Shown here one piece after another: positions 1 through 4,422 of a DNA stretch of 7,145 bases. Under the pieces are notes generated by a model. It was not told the origin of the DNA. It searched no databases and was given only the letters and a program-made list of their open reading frames with translations. Source of the DNA: Archangium sp. (GTDB lineage Bacteria; Myxococcota; Myxococcia; Myxococcales; Myxococcaceae); the NCBI GenBank assembly GCA_016793525.1, contig JAEUJT010000296.1, positions 1 through 7,145 of the forward strand. The letters are read 5' to 3'. The stretch's first letter is position 1. Every line of letters starts with the position of its first letter. The position numbers were made by a program, and so were the translations under genes.

Positions 1-102
1 CGACATTCCCGTGCCTTCGAAGTCGATGAGCTCATCGCGAGCGCGCTCCAAGGCGGGGAGCGGTAGACCAGCGGGACCCGGGTTGAAATTGATGACACGC
101 AT
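1..102 (-). CDS. serC: Phosphoserine aminotransferase, N-terminal fragment (runs off left edge)
   Basis: The minus strand from 102 to the window edge reads 34 codons without a stop and begins [20 protein letters not shown]. The N-F-x-x-GPA-x-LP block near the N terminus, followed by a D-F/W-x-G-x-GMS stretch (here residues 27-34), is the signature opening of SerC, a class V PLP-dependent aminotransferase of about 360 residues. SerC converts 3-phosphohydroxypyruvate and glutamate to phosphoserine in cytoplasmic serine synthesis and also serves pyridoxal phosphate synthesis. The PLP lysine and active site lie outside the window. I chose the ATG at 102. A CGGAGG lies about 12 bases upstream, which is slightly long. 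The ATG at 113 is nearer to it but is out of frame with the SerC reading. The gene points away from the microcompartment operon and is probably an unrelated housekeeping neighbour. Confidence 0.9.
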   Translation of the reverse strand, partial: MRVINFNPGPAGLPLPALERARDELIDFEGTGMS

Positions 103-220
103 GCGCTCGACATACCTCCGTGACGTTCAAAGCGTCGAAAACTCAGGGGGCTTGAGCCGAAAACCACCCCGAATCTCGAGTGTGAGGTCTGAATCGAGTG
201 TTCGGAGCGATTTTAAGGTC

Positions 221-240
221 AAAATGCCCATTTCTGGGCA
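221..240 (-). terminator. Rho-independent-type terminator after the PHP-domain gene
   Basis: Read on the minus strand, this is a perfect 6-bp stem (TGCCCA / TGGGCA) closed by a GAAA loop and followed at once by TTTT. It lies about 60 bases past the stop codon of the PHP-domain gene and before serC, which reads in the same direction. The U-tract is present only in the minus reading, which fixes the orientation. The stem is short and the U-tract has only four residues, so termination may be partial. Confidence 0.55.
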
Positions 241-242
241 AC

Positions 243-285
243 TCAGAGCCTTCAAACTGTCTTAACTGTCGTGTGAAGGCTCTGA
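243..285. repeat. 12-bp perfect inverted repeat in the 3' flank of the PHP-domain gene
   Basis: TCAGAGCCTTCA (243-254) and TGAAGGCTCTGA (274-285) are exact reverse complements separated by a 19-base spacer. The spacer itself contains two copies of AACTGTC. In RNA from the PHP-domain gene it would form a 12-bp hairpin starting about 15 bases after the stop codon and just before the shorter terminator hairpin. It may protect the 3' end, form the first half of a tandem terminator, or bind a dimeric protein. No U-tract follows it in either direction. Confidence 0.6.
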
Positions 286-300
286 ATCGCATGTTTCCAG

Positions 301-1020
301 CTACGGCGAGTCTCGCAGCGGCTCGCCGGCCAGAATCGCGGCGGGGTTGGTCGACACGAGGCGTTCCACCGTGCCCTTCCCGCCGTACTTCTCGAGCGCC
401 GCGAGGCTTTCGCCCACCCACTTCTCGGCCAGCGTCGGGGCGTGGAGGTCGGTCGCGGCGATTCCGTAGAGACCGTCGTCGAGCAGCGTTCGCGCGATGC
501 CCTGCGCCTGCTTCCCGTACCGCCCGATGAGCGCGCCCATGTCGAGTTGGAGCACAGCGCCGGCGTTCACCGCGTCGACGGCTCGTTCCTTCCGCGCGAA
601 CTCCATGCAGCGCTCGGGGTGGGCGATGACCGGCGTCACGCCCTTCACTTTCATTCGAAAAATGAGATCGAGCAGCGACGGCAACGGCGTGTGGTACGGC
701 GCCTCGACGAGCAGGTACTTGCCCGCGGCTCCGATGCGCCGCTCGAGGGAGGCGAGCAGCCCCTCGTCTAAGAAGAAGTTCTCGGAGTTCACGTGAAGCT
801 CGAGCGGAATTCCCTCGGTTTGAAACCGCGCTCGCACGGTCTCGAGTGTCTGGAGCGCGGCGTCGCGCGGGGCATATTCGGGCCGATTGTGCGGGCTGGG
901 TGCGACCTGGCTGTAGCCCAACGACACGAGCGCGCGCGCCATGGCCAACGTGTCGTCCATGGTCTTGCAGCCGTCGTCGACGGCGGGCAGCAAATGAAGA
1001 TGGAGATCGATGAGACCCAT
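301..1020 (-). CDS. PHP-domain metallophosphoesterase, CpsB/CapC/YwqE tyrosine-phosphatase-like
   Basis: This encodes 239 residues, the usual size of the CpsB/YwqE family. That family folds as a PHP-type metal-dependent barrel and removes phosphate from tyrosine kinases that control capsule or exopolysaccharide synthesis. The metal-binding positions are visible: D5-L-H7-x-H9 at the N terminus, the family block LP-x-x-DDG at 11-17, H44 in SPH, E80 in NSE, H134 in IAHPER, and D191-x-H193 in ATDLH. No signal peptide or membrane segment is seen, so it should be cytoplasmic. An in-frame TTG at 1044 would add eight residues, but the ATG at 1020 is preferred. It has a GGGAG just upstream, and the family motif starts within four residues of this Met. 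The gene is divergent from the microcompartment operon, and no polysaccharide or kinase gene is in view. The phosphatase substrate is therefore open, and a small-molecule phosphoesterase is an alternative. Confidence 0.85.
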   Translation of the reverse strand: MGLIDLHLHLLPAVDDGCKTMDDTLAMARALVSLGYSQVAPSPHNRPEYAPRDAALQTLETVRARFQTEGIPLELHVNSENFFLDEGLLASLERRIGAAGKYLLVEAPYHTPLPSLLDLIFRMKVKGVTPVIAHPERCMEFARKERAVDAVNAGAVLQLDMGALIGRYGKQAQGIARTLLDDGLYGIAATDLHAPTLAEKWVGESLAALEKYGGKGTVERLVSTNPAAILAGEPLRDSP

Positions 1021-1053
1021 GCGCTCCCGATGAAGTCGCGTCAAAACGCGTGC

Positions 1054-1082
1054 TTGTCAACCGAGACCCCGGGTTCTACAAC
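1054..1082 (+). promoter_or_regulatory. Sigma-70-type promoter of the microcompartment operon
   Basis: TTGTCA (1054-1059) matches five of six bases of the -35 consensus. Exactly 17 bases later TACAAC (1077-1082) matches four of six bases of the -10 consensus, including the TA and the second A. Transcription would start near 1089, leaving a leader of about 30 bases before the TTG start at 1118. It sits in the only intergenic space upstream of the operon. On the minus strand the overlapping hexamer TTGACA (1060-1055) is a perfect -35 element pointing at the PHP-domain gene, but no convincing -10 follows it. Confidence 0.5.
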
Positions 1083-1108
1083 TCGCGCGCCTTCGCCCGA
1101 GACGCCCT

Positions 1109-1115
1109 GGAGGGG
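1109..1115 (+). promoter_or_regulatory. Strong ribosome binding site that decides a TTG start
   Basis: GGAGGGG ends two bases before the TTG at 1118. The first shell gene has no in-frame ATG or GTG between the upstream stop at 1031 and this TTG. The purine-rich site together with the family-typical N terminus that follows supports TTG as the initiator. TTG is a weak start codon, so the strong site may compensate for it. Confidence 0.7.
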
Positions 1116-1117
1116 CC

Positions 1118-1744
<627 letters not shown>

Positions 1745-1791
1745 CGAAGCTCCTGCAGTTCAACTGACACACACCAAAGAGGCAGACGACG

Positions 1792-2100
1792 ATGGCTGAC
1801 GCACTGGGAATGATTGAGACCAAGGGCTTCGTGGGCATGGTCGAAGCGGCCGACGCGGCGGTGAAGGCGGCGAAGGTCGATCTCGTGGGCTACGAGAAGA
1901 TCGGTGGCGGCTACGTCACCATGGTCGTGCGCGGCGACGTCGCGGCGGTCAAGGCGGCGATCGAGGCCGGTGCGCGCGGTGCCGAGCGCGTCGGAGAGCT
2001 CGTCTCCACCCACATCATTCCGCGCCCGCACACCAACATCGATCTCGTTCTGCCGCTGGGCCGTACCGACCAGGCGAAGGCCGAGAGCGGTCAGAAGTAA
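1792..2100 (+). CDS. BMC-H hexameric microcompartment shell protein
   Basis: This 102-residue protein has a single Pfam00936-type BMC domain of the PduA/EutM/CcmK class. Six copies form the hexagonal tile that makes up most of the shell facets. Recognisable blocks are [19 protein letters not shown] at 4-22 and the hexamer-edge lysine region at 25-28. The pore loop KIGGGYVT at 36-43 has a run of glycines lining the central channel, and IIPRPH at 75-80 includes the edge arginine R78. The last 20 or so residues are a hydrophilic tail. The start is the ATG at 1792, with AAGAGG nine bases upstream. This is the best ribosome site within the operon and fits the need for BMC-H as the most abundant shell part. 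The protein is nearly collinear with what I remember of Hoch_5815. The glycine-rich pore suggests passage of small polar metabolites, but selectivity cannot be read from sequence. Confidence 0.96.
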   Translation: MADALGMIETKGFVGMVEAADAAVKAAKVDLVGYEKIGGGYVTMVVRGDVAAVKAAIEAGARGAERVGELVSTHIIPRPHTNIDLVLPLGRTDQAKAESGQK

Positions 2101-2103
2101 GCC

Positions 2104-2391
2104 ATGCTCTTGGGCAAAGTGGTGGGAACCGTGGTTTCCACCCGCAAAGAGCCCGTGCTCGACGGCTCGACGTTCTTGCTGGTGCGAGGCGTTGAGCCCG
2201 ACGGCAAGCCGACGTCGACCCTGGTGGTCGCGGTCGATGCGGTGGGCGCCGGGGTCGGCGAGTGGGTGCTGTACGCCTCCGGCTCGTCGGCTCGTCAAAC
2301 CGAGTCGACGAAAGACCGGCCGGTCGATGCGGTCATCATGGCCATTGTCGATCAGGTCGAAGTCGGCGGGCAGCGCACCTACGTCAAGTGA
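2104..2391 (+). CDS. BMC-P pentameric vertex protein (EutN/CcmL family)
   Basis: This 95-residue protein of the EutN/CcmL/PduN family forms pentamers that cap the twelve vertices of the icosahedral shell. Family features are the opening [21 protein letters not shown] at 24-27, and the conserved block [20 protein letters not shown] at 45-64. [13 protein letters not shown] strand follows at 72-83. The length is typical. The ATG lies only three bases after the BMC-H stop, and there is no clear separate ribosome binding site. Its translation is therefore probably coupled to BMC-H and lower, as suits a minor component. It is the only vertex protein in the window. H. ochraceum has additional BMC-P copies elsewhere in its genome, so more may exist in this organism. 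Confidence 0.95.
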   Translation: MLLGKVVGTVVSTRKEPVLDGSTFLLVRGVEPDGKPTSTLVVAVDAVGAGVGEWVLYASGSSARQTESTKDRPVDAVIMAIVDQVEVGGQRTYVK

Positions 2392-2401
2392 AGGGTGAGC
2401 G

Positions 2402-3838
2402 ATGAACGAGTCGCAGATCAACGCCATCGTCGAGCAGGTGGTGCGTAAACTGTCGAGTGAGTTGGCGAAGGCGCCGTCGATGTCGACGCCAGCTTCTCCC
2501 GCTCCATCGAAGGCGCCCGCGGTGCACACGCGCCGACCCGGCATCTTCGATGACCTCGACGGTGCAGGAGCAGCCGCTCAGCGCGCGCAGGAGCAGTGGG
2601 TCGCCACACCGCTCGACACCCGCTACGCGGTCATCTCCGCGATGCGGCAGACCACGCGCGACCTGGCTGAGACGCTCGCGCAGCAGGCGGTGGCGGAGAC
2701 GGGCCTCGGCAACGTTCCCGACAAGATCAAAAAGAACCGGCTCTGCGCCGACAAGACGCCGGGCATGGAGATCCTCCGCCCGCACTCGTATTCCGGCGAC
2801 CACGGGTTGATGTTGACCGAGCGCGCGCCCTTCGGTGTCATCGGCGCCATCACCCCGTCGACCAACCCGACCGAGACCATCATCAACAACGCCATCGGCA
2901 TGGTGGCGGGTGGCAACGCGGTGGTCTTCAACTGCCACCCGAGCGCGAAGGGCGTCTCGACGTTTTTCATCGCCAAGCTGAACGAGGCGATCACCGCCGC
3001 GGGCGGGCCGGCGAACCTCATCTCCACCCTCGCTGAGCCGAGCATTCAGACGGCCCAGGCGCTGATGAAGCACCCCTCGAACCGGCTGCTCGTCGTCACC
3101 GGCGGTCCCGCGGTGGTGAAGGCGGCGATGAACTCGGGCAAGCGCGCCATCGCGGCGGGCCCGGGCAACCCTCCGGCGGTGGTCGACGAGACGGCGCACG
3201 TTGCCCAAGCCGCGAAAGACATCGTCGCGGGCGCGTCGCTCGACAACAACATCGTCTGCATCGTCGAGAAAGAAGTCTTCGTGGTGGCGTCGGTCGCCGA
3301 CCAGCTCAAGGCGGAGATGCAGAAGGCCGGGGGCTTCGAGGTGCCGAGCAGCGCCATCAACCGGCTCGAGAAGCTGGTGGTCGACGACGGGCACCCGCAC
3401 CGCGACTGGGTCGGCAAAGACGCGACCAAGATCGCCGAAGCGGCGGGCCTCCGCGTTCCCGCTGGCACCAAGCTGCTCTTCGCCGAGGTCGACCCGACGC
3501 ACCCGTTCATTCAGCTCGAGCTGCTGATGCCGGTCATCGGGTTGGCGCGGCTGCGCACGGTCGACGACTGCATCGCCGCGGCGGTGCAGGCCGAACATGG
3601 GTTCGGCCACACGGCGACCATGCACTCCACCAACATCGACCACCTCTCGAAGATGGCGAAGGTGATCAACACCTCCATCTTCGTGAAGAACGGCCCGTCG
3701 TTCGCGGGCCTGGCAATGACGGGAGAGGGCTACACGAGCTTCACCATCGCCTCTCCCACCGGTGAGGGCCTCACCACCGCGGTCAGCTTCACCCGCGAGC
3801 GCCGGTGCACGTTGAAAGACTCGTTTCGCATCGTCTGA
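2402..3838 (+). CDS. CoA-acylating aldehyde dehydrogenase with encapsulation peptide (PduP/EutE type)
   Basis: This 478-residue enzyme is the only catalytic core protein in the operon. The family oxidises an aldehyde with NAD+ and CoA to acyl-CoA inside the compartment. Residues 3-22 (starting SQINAIVEQVVRKLSSELAK) form an amphipathic helix. A Pro/Ala/Ser linker follows at about 24-42, the usual encapsulation peptide that attaches cargo to the shell. The catalytic domain starts near 46. Visible motifs are TPSTNPTE (151-158), GNAVVFNCHPSAKG (171-184), VTGGP (232-236), GPGNPP (253-258), the nucleophile C286 in SLDNNIVC, and the C-terminal family ending DSFRIV. The start is the ATG at 2402, with AGGG six bases upstream and ten bases after the BMC-P stop. 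The stop overlaps the next start by one base. The aldehyde substrate is not predictable. Without a signature enzyme nearby, propionaldehyde, acetaldehyde, lactaldehyde or others are possible. Confidence 0.95.
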   Translation: MNESQINAIVEQVVRKLSSELAKAPSMSTPASPAPSKAPAVHTRRPGIFDDLDGAGAAAQRAQEQWVATPLDTRYAVISAMRQTTRDLAETLAQQAVAETGLGNVPDKIKKNRLCADKTPGMEILRPHSYSGDHGLMLTERAPFGVIGAITPSTNPTETIINNAIGMVAGGNAVVFNCHPSAKGVSTFFIAKLNEAITAAGGPANLISTLAEPSIQTAQALMKHPSNRLLVVTGGPAVVKAAMNSGKRAIAAGPGNPPAVVDETAHVAQAAKDIVAGASLDNNIVCIVEKEVFVVASVADQLKAEMQKAGGFEVPSSAINRLEKLVVDDGHPHRDWVGKDATKIAEAAGLRVPAGTKLLFAEVDPTHPFIQLELLMPVIGLARLRTVDDCIAAAVQAEHGFGHTATMHSTNIDHLSKMAKVINTSIFVKNGPSFAGLAMTGEGYTSFTIASPTGEGLTTAVSFTRERRCTLKDSFRIV

Positions 3839-4395
3839 TGGGCGCACTCGGCCCCGCGTTGGGCGTGCTCGAGCTTGAATCGCTGGCGCGCGGCGTGGTC
3901 GTCGCCGATGCGCTCGTGAAGAAGGCCGCGGTGCGCATCGTGCGTGCCGAAGCGCTGACGCCAGGCAAATACCTGCTGCTCTTCACCGGCCCAGTGGCCG
4001 AGGTCGACGAGTCGTTCCGCGAAGGCGTGCGCGCGGCGGGCGCGGCGTTGCTCGATCAGCTCCACCTCTCACAGGTCGCTGATGGGTTGGCCCGGGCGCT
4101 CATCGGAGACCTGCCCCCCGGCCCGGCCGACGCCACGGTGGGCATCGTGGAGACCAACTCGGTCGCGTCGTGCGTGCTGGCCTGCGACACGGCGCTCAAG
4201 CACGCCGAGGTGCGGCTGACGCACCTCCAGCTCGCCAAAGGCATCGGCGGCAAAGGGTGGTTCATGGTGGCCGGTGCCCAACACGACGTCGAAGCCGCCC
4301 TCGAGCGCGCCGCCGCGAGTGTGGGCGATGGGTTGTTGGTAGCGACCGAGCTCATTCAGCGCCCGCATGCAGATCTCCGCGGACCCGTTCTGTAG
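3838..4395 (+). CDS. BMC-T shell protein with two tandem BMC domains (PduT / H. ochraceum BMC-T1-like)
   Basis: This 185-residue protein is the length of PduT, with two canonical BMC domains in tandem. Domain 1 (about 7-90) starts ALGVLELESLARGVVVADA. Domain 2 (about 98-180) starts ATVGIVETNSVASCVLACDTA and ends with the RPH edge motif. It should form single-layer trimers in the shell facets. The first pore loop reads LTPGKY at 40-45, where PduT has an ICPGK loop whose Cys holds a [4Fe-4S] cluster. Here Thr41 replaces that Cys, so no cluster is expected. The H. ochraceum BMC-T1 I recall also lacks it. The ATG at 3838 shares its A with the TGA of the dehydrogenase gene, so the two are translationally coupled. 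An upstream in-frame GTG at 3805 would add eleven residues before the normal family N terminus and is rejected. Domain 2 keeps the pore loop GIGGKGWF. Confidence 0.94.
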   Translation: MGALGPALGVLELESLARGVVVADALVKKAAVRIVRAEALTPGKYLLLFTGPVAEVDESFREGVRAAGAALLDQLHLSQVADGLARALIGDLPPGPADATVGIVETNSVASCVLACDTALKHAEVRLTHLQLAKGIGGKGWFMVAGAQHDVEAALERAAASVGDGLLVATELIQRPHADLRGPVL

Positions 4396-4422
4396 AATCT
4401 CCTGCCGAGGCCAAGCCCGCCG

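Noticed and set aside
171..202. Imperfect direct repeat GAATC(TC)GAGTGT (171-183 and 191-201) upstream of serC.
   Set aside because: It is short, present in two copies only and has a two-base indel, so chance cannot be excluded and no regulator is in view.
1745..1791. Small palindrome CAGTTCAACTG in the gap between the BMC-T2 and BMC-H genes.
   Set aside because: Five-base arms around one base cannot form a hairpin, and there is no T-tract. It is too short to call an operator, and no internal terminator is seen.
3805..3837. Upstream in-frame GTG start for the BMC-T1-like gene.
   Set aside because: It would add eleven residues before the family N terminus and overlap the dehydrogenase gene by 34 bases. 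The ATG at 3838 gives the normal PduT length.
2384..3847. A long open frame on the minus strand opposite the aldehyde dehydrogenase gene (about 487 codons).
   Set aside because: High-G+C coding DNA often leaves the antisense frames free of stops. The translation is rich in R, D, H and G with no domain pattern, while the plus strand encodes an unmistakable enzyme.
4396..4422. Possible operon end after the BMC-T1 gene.
   Set aside because: The 27-base gap has no usable stem and no T-run, only the trivial TTCTGTAGAA palindrome across the stop codon, so a terminator is not called.
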